From Solimonas sp. (GTDB taxonomy: Bacteria > Pseudomonadota > Gammaproteobacteria > Nevskiales > Nevskiaceae): 64,000 nucleotides of DNA. Each line of letters starts with the position of its first letter. Position 1 is the stretch's first letter. Location of the stretch: NCBI GenBank assembly GCA_030149365.1, contig JASBRP010000026.1:62001-126000 (forward strand), given 5' to 3'. The notes under the pieces are model-generated. The model was not told the origin of the DNA and searched no databases. It was given only the letters and a program-made list of their open reading frames with translations. A program made the position numbers and the translations under genes. Shown here piece after piece: positions 26,395 through 35,205 of this stretch.

Positions 26395-27773
26395 CCGCGC
26401 GTGGCCTTGTCGATGCCCTCGAGCGCGGTCTTGCACATCAGCTCGACTTCCCGGGGCTCGATCACGTAGGGCGGCATGAAGTAGATGACGTTGCCCAGCG
26501 GGCGCAGCAGCACGCCTTTCTCCAGGCCATGCTGGTACACGCGCAGGCCGCGGCGTTCCTCGGCGGGGAAGGGCGTCTCCTTGCGGCCGCCCTTGGCCAG
26601 CTCGATCGCCAGGATCATGCCCTGCTGGCGCACCTCGGCGACATGCCGCAGGCTGCGGATCTCGGCGGTCTGCGCCCACATGTACTGCGACAGCAGTTGG
26701 TTGGTGGCCAGCACGCGGGTGTCCTGGATCAGGTCCAGTGTCGCCAGCGCGGCGCGGCAGCCCAGGGGATTGCCGGTGAAGGAATGCGAATGCAGGAAGG
26801 CCCGGCCGGACTTGTACTCGTCGTAGAAGGCTTCGTAGATCGAGTCGCGCGTCAGCGTCACCGCCAGCGGCAGGGTGCCGCCGGTGAGGCCCTTGGACAG
26901 GCACATGAAATCCGGCGTGATACCGGGCTGCGCGTCCGGGTCGCGGCGCGACGGCGGTGCCCAGTCGCTGGCGAACAGGCGGCCGGTGCGGCCGAAGCCC
27001 ACCGCGATCTCGTCGGCGATCAGGTGCACGCCGTGGCGGTCGCAGGCCTCGCGCAGCATCGTCAGGTACAGCGGGTGGTACATGCGCATGCCGCCGGCGC
27101 ATTGCACCAGCGGCTCCACGATCACCGCGCAGGTCTCGTGCGCGTGCTGTTCCAGCGCCAGTTCCATGTGGCGGAACATCTGGCGCGTGTGGTCTTCCCA
27201 GGAGGCACCGGCACCGCGTTCGTAGCAGTCCGGCGAGCGCACGTGGATCGGCTGCAGCAGCAGCGGCGCGTAGGTGTCGCGGTACATGCTGGGGCCGCCT
27301 ACCGCCAGCGCGCCCAGGGTCTCGCCGTGGTAGCCGCCGGTCAGGGCGATGAAGCGCTTCTTGGCGGGCTTCCCGGCGTTCTGCCAGTAATGGAAGCTCA
27401 TCTTCAGCGCGATCTCGATCGCCGAGGAGCCGTTGTCGCCGTAGAAGCAGCGCGTCAGGCCGGGTGGGGCGAGGCGCACCAGGCGCTCCGACAGCTCCAC
27501 CACCGGCTCGTGCGTGAATCCGCCGAGCATGATGTGGTCCAGCGTGTCGAGCTGCTGCTTGAGCTGCTCGACGATCACCGGATGGCGGTGGCCGAAGATG
27601 TTGGTCCACCAGGAGCTGACGGCGTCGAGATAGCGCTTGCCCTCGAAGTCCTCCAGCCAGGCGCCTTCGGCGCGCTTGATCGGCACGAGCGGCAGCCACT
27701 CGTGGTCCTTCATCTGCGTGCAGGGATGCCAGACATGCGCCAGCGAGCGGCGCATCATCTCTTCGTTGTTCAC
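26391..27773 (-). CDS. bioA: Adenosylmethionine-8-amino-7-oxononanoate aminotransferase
   Basis: 460 residues, class III PLP aminotransferase of biotin synthesis. Blocks include 'WHPCTQMKDHE', 'YLDAVSSWWTNIFGH' and 'SKGLTGGTLPLAVT' (PLP lysine near 294). 'HSHSFTGNPLGCRAAL' is characteristic of BioA. The start is GTG 27773, overlapping the argA stop as GTGA; ATG at 27758 is an alternative. No other biotin gene is adjacent, so biotin genes are dispersed here. Confidence 0.92.
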   Translation of the reverse strand: MNNEEMMRRSLAHVWHPCTQMKDHEWLPLVPIKRAEGAWLEDFEGKRYLDAVSSWWTNIFGHRHPVIVEQLKQQLDTLDHIMLGGFTHEPVVELSERLVRLAPPGLTRCFYGDNGSSAIEIALKMSFHYWQNAGKPAKKRFIALTGGYHGETLGALAVGGPSMYRDTYAPLLLQPIHVRSPDCYERGAGASWEDHTRQMFRHMELALEQHAHETCAVIVEPLVQCAGGMRMYHPLYLTMLREACDRHGVHLIADEIAVGFGRTGRLFASDWAPPSRRDPDAQPGITPDFMCLSKGLTGGTLPLAVTLTRDSIYEAFYDEYKSGRAFLHSHSFTGNPLGCRAALATLDLIQDTRVLATNQLLSQYMWAQTAEIRSLRHVAEVRQQGMILAIELAKGGRKETPFPAEERRGLRVYQHGLEKGVLLRPLGNVIYFMPPYVIEPREVELMCKTALEGIDKATRG

Positions 27774-29086
27774 AACGATTTCACCAGGACCTTGGAATTG
27801 CGCTGCCAGTTGTAGAACTTCTGGCGCTCCTGCGGCAGCGCCTCGATGCCGGCCTCGGCGAAGCCGCGCTCGATGAACCAGTGCGGCGATTGCGTGGTGA
27901 GGCTGAACAGCTTCTTCAGCCCCAGCTGCCGCGCCTCGGTCTCCACCCGCTTGAGCAGCGCGGCGGCATGGCCGGCGCGCTGGTAATCGGGATGCACGGC
28001 GATGCAGGCCAGCTCGCCCATGCCGGCCTCGGCATAGGGGAACAGCGCGCAGCAGGCGATCACCAGGCCGTCGCGCACGATGACGTTGAAGTGCTGGATG
28101 TCCAGCTCCAGCTGTTCGCGCGAACGCGGCACCAGCACGCCGCGCTGCTCCAGCGGCTGGATCAGCTGCAGCACGCCGCCGACGTCCTCGATGCTGGCGT
28201 CGCGGGTCGCTTCGTATTCGGTGTCGGCGTAGAGCATCAGGCCCTCGCCGTCGCGGGTGTAGAGCTCGCGCAGCAGCGCGCCGTCCACCGCCGCGGCGAT
28301 CAGGTGCACGCGCTTGACGCCGCCGCGGCCGGCGGCGATGGCAGACTGCAGGTAGGCGCGATCCTCCGCGGCACTGACCTGGGCCAGCAGCGCTTCGGCG
28401 CCGGCCAGCGACAGCTGCCCCGCGTCGCCGGTGTCGTCCGCCAGCTTCCACTCATTGGGGTCGGAGGACAGCACGAACACCAGCTTGTCCGCGCCCAGCG
28501 CCGCGGCCACGGCCGTGGCCACGTCCTTGGCGCGCAGGTTGAAGATCTCCCCGGTAGGCGAGTAGCCCACGGGCGAGAGCAGGGCGATGCGATCCTGGTC
28601 CAGCACCTGGCGGATGGTGTCCACGTCCACCCGGCGCACTTCGCCGGTGAACTGGTGGTCCACACCGTCACGCACCCCTACCGGCCGCGCGGTGATCCAG
28701 TTGCCGCTGGCGACCTTGATGCGCGCGCCGCCCATGGGCGTACTTGCCAGCGAGGTGGAGAGCCGGGCCTCGATGTCCATGCGCAGGCTGCCGACGGCGC
28801 CCTTGACCGCTTCCAGCGTCGGCCGGTCGGTGATGCGCAGGCCGCCGGAGTAGCGCGGCTCCACGCCGCGCAGCGCCAGCTGCTGGTTGATCTGCGGCCG
28901 CGCGCCGTGCACCAGCACCAGCTTCACGCCCAGGCTGTGCAGCAGGCCCACGTCATAGAGCAGCTGGGCGAAATCCGCCCGCTCGGCCGCCTCGCCCTCG
29001 AAGGCGATTACGAACACGCGGCCGTGGTGCGCATGCACGTAAGGCGCACAACCGCGTAAAGCAGCAACAAAATCAGCGGGATTCAT
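27770..29086 (-). CDS. argA: Amino-acid N-acetyltransferase (N-acetylglutamate synthase)
   Basis: 438 residues, first step of arginine synthesis. An N-terminal amino-acid-kinase-like domain ('GVKLVLVHGARPQINQQL') is followed by a C-terminal GNAT domain ('ELACIAVHPDYQRAGHAAALL'). ATG 29086 lies 6 bases after a consensus TATAAT, so the mRNA is probably leaderless; an in-frame ATG at 29104 would lie upstream of the -10 box and not be transcribed. Head of the argA-bioA-rsmE operon. Confidence 0.92.
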   Translation of the reverse strand: MNPADFVAALRGCAPYVHAHHGRVFVIAFEGEAAERADFAQLLYDVGLLHSLGVKLVLVHGARPQINQQLALRGVEPRYSGGLRITDRPTLEAVKGAVGSLRMDIEARLSTSLASTPMGGARIKVASGNWITARPVGVRDGVDHQFTGEVRRVDVDTIRQVLDQDRIALLSPVGYSPTGEIFNLRAKDVATAVAAALGADKLVFVLSSDPNEWKLADDTGDAGQLSLAGAEALLAQVSAAEDRAYLQSAIAAGRGGVKRVHLIAAAVDGALLRELYTRDGEGLMLYADTEYEATRDASIEDVGGVLQLIQPLEQRGVLVPRSREQLELDIQHFNVIVRDGLVIACCALFPYAEAGMGELACIAVHPDYQRAGHAAALLKRVETEARQLGLKKLFSLTTQSPHWFIERGFAEAGIEALPQERQKFYNWQRNSKVLVKSL

Positions 29087-29092
29087 GCATAA

Positions 29093-29098
29093 ATTATA
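29093..29098 (-). promoter_or_regulatory. -10 box for leaderless argA
   Basis: On the minus strand TATAAT (6/6) ends 6 bases before ATG 29086, so transcription should start at or next to the start codon. I cannot find a good -35 at 17-18 bases (GCGGCC). Confidence 0.6.
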
Positions 29099-29204
29099 GT
29101 GCATTCGCGGGTTTTGGCCGCCCCCGGGGTGCCGGCGGGGCCGAAAGGGGTCCCAGACCCCCGAGCCGGGGTGGCCGGGCGGCCCTGGCGACGCCGGCCG
29201 CCAC

Positions 29205-29233
29205 CTGAAGGAGCCATGGCATCCCCGTATAAT
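29205..29233 (+). promoter_or_regulatory. Promoter of the ygfB operon, leaderless
   Basis: CTGAAG (29205-29210, 3/6 to TTGACA), a 17-base spacer and TATAAT (29228-29233, 6/6). The ATG at 29241 is 7 bases after the -10, so transcription should begin at the start codon. The AAGGAG at 29208-29213 is 27 bases from that ATG and cannot serve it. Confidence 0.6.
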
Positions 29234-29240
29234 CAGTGGG

Positions 29241-29813
29241 ATGCAAGATTCCGTCTCCTATGAAGCGTTGTCCGACACCTTTGCCCGCATCGGCAGTCGC
29301 GACAACCCCGCCGAGTACCACGGCACCCTCTGCGGCGCCCTGTGCGTCCGTGCCCCCGAAGATCTCAACCTGGCGCGCCTGCTGGATGCCGGCGACGAGG
29401 AGCAGGCCCTGCGCCCGGATGCCCAGGCCCAGGCCGAGCTGCGCCGCCTCTGCGGCGAGGCCGTGCGCATGCTGCAGGACGAGGACATGGGCTTCACCCC
29501 CCTGCTCCCGGACGACGATGCCGCGCTGGCGGCCCGCACGCAGGCCCTGGCCTCCTGGTGCGAGGGCTTCCTCTACGGGCTGGCCAGCCGCCCGGGGCTG
29601 GACCTGAAGAAGTGCTCCGAGGAGGTGCGCGAGGTGCTGCGCGACTTCAGCCAGTTCACCCAGGCTTCGCTCGGCGACGAGGAAGACATGGAGCTGGAGG
29701 AGGGCGCCTATACCGAGCTGGTGGAGTACGTCCGCGTGGGCGCCCAGCTGGTGTTCATGGAGTTCCGCGCCCGGCCGCTGCCGGACCCTTCCGAGTCGAG
29801 GCAACTGCATTGA
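29241..29813 (+). CDS. ygfB: UPF0149/YgfB family protein
   Basis: 190 residues, all-alpha UPF0149 protein: 'EYHGTLCGALCVR', 'ASWCEGFLYGLA' and 'EEVREVLRDFSQFTQASLG' are family hallmarks. In gammaproteobacteria it heads the ygfB-pepP-ubiH-ubiI operon, as here. Its role is not settled, although in Pseudomonas it influences an antitermination regulator. Its stop overlaps the TTG start of pepP as TTGA. Confidence 0.9.
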   Translation: MQDSVSYEALSDTFARIGSRDNPAEYHGTLCGALCVRAPEDLNLARLLDAGDEEQALRPDAQAQAELRRLCGEAVRMLQDEDMGFTPLLPDDDAALAARTQALASWCEGFLYGLASRPGLDLKKCSEEVREVLRDFSQFTQASLGDEEDMELEEGAYTELVEYVRVGAQLVFMEFRARPLPDPSESRQLH

Positions 29814-31138
29814 AGCCCAATCCCAAGGCCCTCAAGGAATACGCCGGCCGCCGCGCGCGGCTGATGAAGCGCATGGGCGCGGGCGCGGTGGCGATTCTGC
29901 CTGGCGCGCGTGAGGTCACGCGTTCGCGCGACACGCATTACCCCTTCCGCCAGGACAGCGATTTCCGCTACCTGACCGGCTTCCTGGAGCCGGACTGCAT
30001 CGCCGTGCTGGCCCCGGGCCGCAAGGGCGGCGCCTTCATCCTGTTCGTGCGGGCGCGCAACCCGGAACGCGAGATCTGGGACGGGCGCCGCGCCGGGCCG
30101 GAGGGTGCGGTGAACGACTACGGCGCCGACGAGGCCTATCCGATCGAGGAATTCGCCGAGCGACTGCCGCAGCTGCTTGGCGGACGCTCGCGGGTGTTCT
30201 ACAACCTGGGCGAGCATCCGGCGCTGGACCCTCAGGTCACCGCCTGCGTGCGCGAGATCCGCGAGGTGTCGCGCCGCGGGGCCGCCGCGCCCACCGATTT
30301 CGTGGCGCTGGAAGGCACGCTGCACGAGATGCGCCTGGTCAAGACGCCGGCCGAGATCGCGGTGATGAAGCGCGCCGCCGAGATCAGCGCCGAGGCGCAT
30401 TGCCTGGCCATGAAGGCGACGCGGGCCGGCAAGTACGAGTGGCAGATCGCCGCCGAGATCCATGCCCACTTCGGCCACCACCACATGGAGCCGGGCTACG
30501 GCACCATCGTCGGCGGCGGCGAGAATGCCTGCATCCTGCATTACGTCGAGAACAACGCCGTGCTCAAGGACGGCGAGCTGTTGCTGATCGATGCCGGCGG
30601 CGAGCTGGCGGGCTATACCGCCGACATCACGCGCACCTTCCCGGTCAGTGGCAAGTTCAGCAAGGCGCAGCAGGCGGTCTACGAGGTGGTGCTGGCGGCC
30701 AACGTCGCCGCGATCAAGGCGATGCAGCCGGGCAGTTCGTCGGGCCGCCCGCATGAGATCGCCACGCGCATCCTGACCGAGGGCATGGTGGAACTGGGCC
30801 TGCTCAAGGGCGATCCGAAGCAGCTGGTGCGCGACAACGCCCATCGCCAGTTCTACATGCACGGCACCGGTCATTGGCTGGGCATGGATGTGCATGACGT
30901 GGGCCGCTATCGCCTGGACGGCATGCCGCGCGAGTTCCTGCCGGGCATGGTGATGACCATCGAGCCGGGCCTGTATATCGCGCCGGGCACCAAGGGCGTG
31001 GACCAGAAGTACTGGGGCATCGGTATCCGTATCGAGGACGACGTGCTGGTCACCGACAAGGGGCCGCAGGTGTTGACGGGTGGCGTGCCGAAGACGGTGC
31101 GGGAAATCGAAGCGCTGATGGCGTCGACTTCCGGCTGA
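29810..31138 (+). CDS. pepP: Xaa-Pro aminopeptidase P
   Basis: 442 residues, nearly the E. coli length. Metal ligands are visible in 'LLLIDAGGELAGYTADITR' (two Asp), 'HGTGHWLGMDVHD' (His), 'TIEPGLYI' (Glu) and 'GIRIEDDVLV' (Glu). It removes the N-terminal residue before proline. The start is TTG 29810 in a TTGA overlap with ygfB; no in-frame ATG occurs until well inside the conserved region ('LMKRMGAG'). Confidence 0.92.
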   Translation: MKPNPKALKEYAGRRARLMKRMGAGAVAILPGAREVTRSRDTHYPFRQDSDFRYLTGFLEPDCIAVLAPGRKGGAFILFVRARNPEREIWDGRRAGPEGAVNDYGADEAYPIEEFAERLPQLLGGRSRVFYNLGEHPALDPQVTACVREIREVSRRGAAAPTDFVALEGTLHEMRLVKTPAEIAVMKRAAEISAEAHCLAMKATRAGKYEWQIAAEIHAHFGHHHMEPGYGTIVGGGENACILHYVENNAVLKDGELLLIDAGGELAGYTADITRTFPVSGKFSKAQQAVYEVVLAANVAAIKAMQPGSSSGRPHEIATRILTEGMVELGLLKGDPKQLVRDNAHRQFYMHGTGHWLGMDVHDVGRYRLDGMPREFLPGMVMTIEPGLYIAPGTKGVDQKYWGIGIRIEDDVLVTDKGPQVLTGGVPKTVREIEALMASTSG

Positions 31139-31278
31139 ATTAACAAGCCGTTCATCCCGAGTGCCGCGAAGCGGTGTATCGAGGGACGTGCCGCAGCCGG
31201 TCGGAAAACGGAGTTCCGTTAGGTCTTTCAGCTGTGCAGCGATAAAATATTCCGCAGGAGCCTTGCACCCGCAGTTCT

Positions 31279-31304
31279 CCCTCTCCCCGCCAGCGGGGAG
31301 AGGG
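31279..31304. repeat. Perfect 12-bp hairpin in the pepP-ubiH gap
   Basis: CCCTCTCCCCGC (31279-31290) and its complement (31293-31304) with a 2-base loop, followed by GTCGGGGTGAGGGGTGG. This is the common dispersed 'CCCTCTCCC/GGGAGAGGG' type of intergenic element. Confidence 0.75.
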
Positions 31305-31378
31305 TCGGGGTGAGGGGTGGCGGTCCTAGACTGCCCAGGTGCGGTGGTTCTTTGAGGGTTTGTTTCGCCTGAGGGCGA

Positions 31379-31593
31379 GTTACTTTTCTTCGCCTAGAGG
31401 CGCCTGCTGTTGGTGCTTGTGCAAAGAAAAGTAACCAAAAGCAAAGCACACCCTCCATCCGCGGTCCCGCTTTAGCGGGGCAACCTGCCTGGCGGTCGAG
31501 TGCGACGGGTCGGGCCCACAGGCCATCCATGGCCTGAGGCCCCTCAGCCGGACATCCTGTCCGGCTCGACCCTGCACTCGACCCCCAGGCAGG
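31379..31593. repeat. Multi-stem palindromic element
   Basis: The outer 12-bp pair 31379-31390/31424-31435 (GTTACTTTTCTT and complement) is followed by a 20-bp pair with one mismatch, 31484-31503/31574-31593. That pair encloses two perfect hairpins, 31519-31526/31529-31536 (CAGGCCAT) and 31546-31554/31558-31566 (AGCCGGACA). This could form a branched cruciform. It fills most of the 531-base gap between pepP and ubiH; I see no gene in the gap. It looks like a dispersed non-coding repeat, possibly mobilised. Confidence 0.8.
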
Positions 31594-31678
31594 CGCTACT
31601 GGAAGGAGCCCGAACGTCAACAGCATTCGCTACGCTCATCAGGACTTCATTAGGGAGCGAACTCAGGTTGTGGCTACG

Positions 31679-32866
31679 ATGAAACAATTTGACGTCATCA
31701 TCGTCGGCGGTGGCCTGGTCGGTGCCAGCCTCGCGCTGGCGCTTTCGAAGACCCGCCACCGTGTCGCCCTGCTCGAAGCGGCAGCGCCGCCTGCGAGTGG
31801 TCCCTCCTGGGACGAGCGCTGCATTGCGCTGAACGCAGCCAGCCAGGCGATCTTTTCGGCGCTGGGGGCCTGGGAGGAGCTGGCGCCGGCGGCGGAGCCG
31901 ATCCTGTCCACGCATATCTCCGAGCGCGGGCGCTTTGGCGTGGCGCGATTCACGGCCGAGGAGGCCGGCCTGCCGGCGCTGGGCTACAACATTCCCGTGC
32001 GGCATCTGGGCGGGACGCTGTGGCGCCTGGCGCAGGGAACGGAGGCGACGCTGCTGTGCCCGGCGCGATTGTCCGGCCTGCGGCTGCAGGGCGATGGCGC
32101 GGAGCTGGAGCTGGAAGACGGGCAGCGACTGTCCGCGCGCCTGGTGGTGGCGGCCGACGGCGCGCATTCGGCGGTGCGCCAGATGCTGGGCATCGGCCAC
32201 GACAGCCGTGACTACGAGCAGTCCGCCATCGTCACGGCGGTGCGGCCTTCGCGAGGCCACCAGGGCTGCGCCTATGAGCGCTTCACGCCGGATGGGCCCA
32301 TCGCGTTGCTGCCCAAGCCGGATGGCGCCTGCTCGCTGGTGTGGACGGTGCCGGCGCGGCAGGTCGATGCGATGCTGGGCTGGAGCGAGGCGGAGTTCCT
32401 GGCGGCGGCGGAAGATACCTTCGGCGAGCGGCTCGGCCGCTTCACCGGGCTTGGGCGGCGCAATGCGCATCCGCTGTCGCGGGTGATGAGCGAGCGCCTG
32501 ACGCTGCCGCGCGTGCTGTTCGCCGGCAATGCGGCGCAGTCGCTGCATCCGGTCGCGGCGCAGGGCTTCAACCTGGGGCTGCGCGATGTCGCGGCCATCG
32601 CGGAAATCCTGCAGGACGCGCAGGACCCGGGCGCCGCGGCCTTGCTGGGTGATTACGAGAACGCGCGCCAGGCTGATCGTGAGCGTGTGTCGCAGTTCAC
32701 CGACCGCCTGGTGCGCACTTTCTCCAACCGCCTGCCGGGTTTCTCGGCCCTGCGCCACCTGGGCCTGCTGGCGATGGACCTGGCGCCGCCGCTGAAGCAG
32801 GCGGTGATGTGGCAGAACCTGGGTTATGGACATGCGCCGCGCATGGCGCGCGAGGGGCAGGGCTGA
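31679..32866 (+). CDS. ubiH: 2-octaprenyl-6-methoxyphenol hydroxylase
   Basis: 395 residues, FAD monooxygenase of ubiquinone synthesis. The FAD motif 'DVIIVGGGLVGASLALAL' opens the protein. 'VLFAGNAAQSLHPVAAQGFN' replaces the usual GDAAH by GNAAQ, as in E. coli UbiH, which supports this exact assignment over other UbiH-class enzymes. GTG at 31670 is an alternative start. It ends in a TGATG overlap with the second hydroxylase. Confidence 0.9.
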   Translation: MKQFDVIIVGGGLVGASLALALSKTRHRVALLEAAAPPASGPSWDERCIALNAASQAIFSALGAWEELAPAAEPILSTHISERGRFGVARFTAEEAGLPALGYNIPVRHLGGTLWRLAQGTEATLLCPARLSGLRLQGDGAELELEDGQRLSARLVVAADGAHSAVRQMLGIGHDSRDYEQSAIVTAVRPSRGHQGCAYERFTPDGPIALLPKPDGACSLVWTVPARQVDAMLGWSEAEFLAAAEDTFGERLGRFTGLGRRNAHPLSRVMSERLTLPRVLFAGNAAQSLHPVAAQGFNLGLRDVAAIAEILQDAQDPGAAALLGDYENARQADRERVSQFTDRLVRTFSNRLPGFSALRHLGLLAMDLAPPLKQAVMWQNLGYGHAPRMAREGQG

Positions 32867-34023
32867 TGCGGCACGACATCATCGTCGCGGGAGCCGGCCT
32901 GGTCGGCTGTGCCATCGTTCGCGCCCTGCAGCAGGCGGGCTTCGACGCCGCGCTGGTGGAGCGCGGCGGCGCGCCGCGCCCCTTCGACCCCGCGATGGAC
33001 GACCTGCGGGTCTATGCGCTGTCGCCGGCCTCGATCCGCTGGCTGCAGGCGCTGGGCGTCTGGCAGCAGGTCGATGGCTGGCGCGAAGGTCCCTACCAGG
33101 CCATGAAGGTCTGGTCCGAGGAACCGTCGCGGGCGCTGGGGTTCGATGCTGCCGACCTGCGCCTGCCGGCGCTGGGCAGCATCGTCGAGAACCAGTTGCT
33201 GCAATGGGCCCTGTGGCGCCAGCTGGACCCCGCGCGCCTGCATACCGGCGCGGCGGTGGAGGAGCTGGCCCTGGACGAGAAGGGCGCGCAATTGCGCCTG
33301 GCGGATGGCCGGCGGCTGGAGTGCCGCGTGCTGGTGGCGGCCGACGGCGTAGACTCGCGCCTGCGCGGCATGGCCGGCATCGACACCGTCGGCTGGTCCT
33401 ACGAGCAGCGCGCCATCGTGGCCCACGTGCAAACCGCCAAGCCGCATGGGCAGGTGGCGCTGCAGCGTTTCCTGAAGACCGGGCCGCTGGCCTTCCTGCC
33501 GCTGGGCGATGGACGCTCATCCATCGTCTGGTCCAGCACCGAGGCCGAGCGCCTGCTGGGCCTGGACGATGCCGCTTTCCTGGCCGAGCTGGCCGGGGCC
33601 ATCCAGTACGAGCGCGGCGCCATCACCGGCACCACGGCTCGCGCCAGCTTCCCGCTGCGCCTGAACCATGCGCGCGACTATGTGCGCGACAGTTTCGCGC
33701 TGGCCGGCGATGCCGCACACAGCGTGCATCCGCTGGCGGGGCAGGGCGTGAACCTGGGCTTCTCCGATGCCGCCGCTCTGGTGTCCGTGCTGACGGAAAC
33801 GCGCGATGCCGGCCGCGATTACGGCAGCCTGCGCTGCCTCAAGCGCTACGAGCGTGCCCGCAAGGCTGCCAACCTGGACATGCTGGCGGTGACCGACGGG
33901 CTGTCCCGGGCTTTCGACCTGGACCTGCCGGGCTGGGCGCCGCTGCGCGACCTGGGCATGCAGGCGGTACAGCGCCTGCAGCCATTGAAGACCCTGCTGG
34001 CGCGCCAGGCCGCCGGGCTATAG
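32866..34023 (+). CDS. Ubiquinone-biosynthesis hydroxylase (UbiI/VisC/UbiF class)
   Basis: 385 residues. FAD motif 'IIVAGAGLVGCAIVRAL', then 'FALAGDAAHSVHPLAGQGVN', typical of UbiI/VisC and UbiF. Position immediately after ubiH fits UbiI (visC), but the family does not resolve the ring position hydroxylated. The start ATG 32866 overlaps the ubiH stop (TGATG). Its 3' end overlaps the convergent glycosyltransferase gene by 6 bases. Confidence 0.87.
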   Translation: MRHDIIVAGAGLVGCAIVRALQQAGFDAALVERGGAPRPFDPAMDDLRVYALSPASIRWLQALGVWQQVDGWREGPYQAMKVWSEEPSRALGFDAADLRLPALGSIVENQLLQWALWRQLDPARLHTGAAVEELALDEKGAQLRLADGRRLECRVLVAADGVDSRLRGMAGIDTVGWSYEQRAIVAHVQTAKPHGQVALQRFLKTGPLAFLPLGDGRSSIVWSSTEAERLLGLDDAAFLAELAGAIQYERGAITGTTARASFPLRLNHARDYVRDSFALAGDAAHSVHPLAGQGVNLGFSDAAALVSVLTETRDAGRDYGSLRCLKRYERARKAANLDMLAVTDGLSRAFDLDLPGWAPLRDLGMQAVQRLQPLKTLLARQAAGL

Positions 34024-35205
34024 CGAGCGGCTGAAGTCCCGGGCGTAGGCCGGCAGGATCGCGTTGCGGTCCTGCCCGCGATGGCGGGCGGCGAAGGCCT
34101 CCGCGTTGCGGCGCAGGTCCTGGTCCTCGACCAGGCGCTCCAGCAGCAGGCCGATCTGCTGCGGGTCATTGCCGCCGCTGGCCAGCACGGCGCCGAGCTG
34201 TTGCGCGCGCCCGGTCAGTAGCACCTTCTCCACGTCGAGCGGCAGCAGCAGGCCCGGCTTGCCCGCCAGCAGCATCTCCGCGGTCGTGCCGTCGGGCGCG
34301 TAGTGGATCATGGCGTCGCAGGCTTCCGCGGCCTGGCGCAGGTGGATCGAATGCCCGGTGACGCTCAGGCCGGGGCGCTCAAAGCTGCGCAGCTTGTCGG
34401 GCGACATGCCGGAAATGCGCACCAGCAGGTTGAGCCGGCTGGCCTGCAGGGCCTGCATCAGCGCCTCGAGATGCGTGAAGGGGCGCAGGTAGGCCAGCAC
34501 GCGCGGGCCCGGCATGGCGGGCCATTGCGGCGCCTCGCCGTAGGACTGGTCGGCGATGCCCATGTGGGCACCCGCTTCGCGTGAGTCGGCGCCGTAGGCG
34601 TCGAGCTCCGGGTAGCCGAAGATGCGTGTGTGGCAGCCCTCGAAGATCTGCTGCAACTGCTCCAGCGGCGATAGCCGCAATCTCTCCAGGGCCTGGTTCA
34701 GTGCGCGCAGGACCTCGGCCTCGTTGTGCCGCAGCACGCTGTCCTTGACCTGCAGTTGCGGCTGGAAGCCGGGGAAGGGCGAGACCAGGGGCGGGATGAC
34801 GAAGCTGGCACCAAACTGCCCCCGGGGCAGTCCCAGGGCACGCGCGGCGAGCAGCGCGACGGGCGCGTGGTTGGCCAGCACTGCATCGATGCGCGATGCG
34901 CGCAGCAGGCCGATCCAGGCGCGCAACCGGCCCGCCAGGTCGAGCGGATCGTCGAAGCCGGTGTTGTGCAGCAGGCTGGCGTAGCTGGTCTGGATTTTGA
35001 CCGGACTGCGCGCCTGGATCGGCGTGCGCGGCGCCTGCAGGATGGTGCCGAGCTCCGGTGGCAGATACTCCTCCGCCGGGCGCAGTTCGCGCACGGCGAA
35101 GACGCACTCGTGTCCCAGCTCGCGCAGCGCCTGCGCCACACCGCGCATGATGGCGACGTGACCGTAGCCTCCGCCCAGTTCCCAGGCCAGCAGGATGCGG
35201 CTCAT
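34018..35205 (-). CDS. GT-B glycosyltransferase (UGT/MGT-like)
   Basis: 395 residues. The Rossmann-like N-terminus has 'LLAWELGGGYGHVAIMRGVA', and the C-terminal donor-binding region has 'DAMIHYAPDGTTAEMLLAGKPGLLLPL', followed by a 'LTGRAQQLGAV' helix. The pattern matches the GT1/MGT superfamily (nucleotide-sugar to acceptor), but no specific activity can be named. It overlaps the SapC gene as ATGA, so they form one transcript. Proximity to secreted TPS adhesin genes suggests surface glycosylation (inference). Confidence 0.8.
   Translation of the reverse strand: MSRILLAWELGGGYGHVAIMRGVAQALRELGHECVFAVRELRPAEEYLPPELGTILQAPRTPIQARSPVKIQTSYASLLHNTGFDDPLDLAGRLRAWIGLLRASRIDAVLANHAPVALLAARALGLPRGQFGASFVIPPLVSPFPGFQPQLQVKDSVLRHNEAEVLRALNQALERLRLSPLEQLQQIFEGCHTRIFGYPELDAYGADSREAGAHMGIADQSYGEAPQWPAMPGPRVLAYLRPFTHLEALMQALQASRLNLLVRISGMSPDKLRSFERPGLSVTGHSIHLRQAAEACDAMIHYAPDGTTAEMLLAGKPGLLLPLDVEKVLLTGRAQQLGAVLASGGNDPQQIGLLLERLVEDQDLRRNAEAFAARHRGQDRNAILPAYARDFSRSL

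Noticed and set aside
25669-28451. Long fused frames joining rsmE and bioA with upstream sequence
   Set aside because: The ATGA and GTGA overlaps, and the conserved N-termini of RsmE and BioA, show separate genes in different frames.
29216-29263. A 15-codon open frame with AAGGAG just upstream, before ygfB
   Set aside because: The spacing between AAGGAG and its ATG is only 2 bases, it overlaps the ygfB start, and it would lie upstream of the predicted transcription start.
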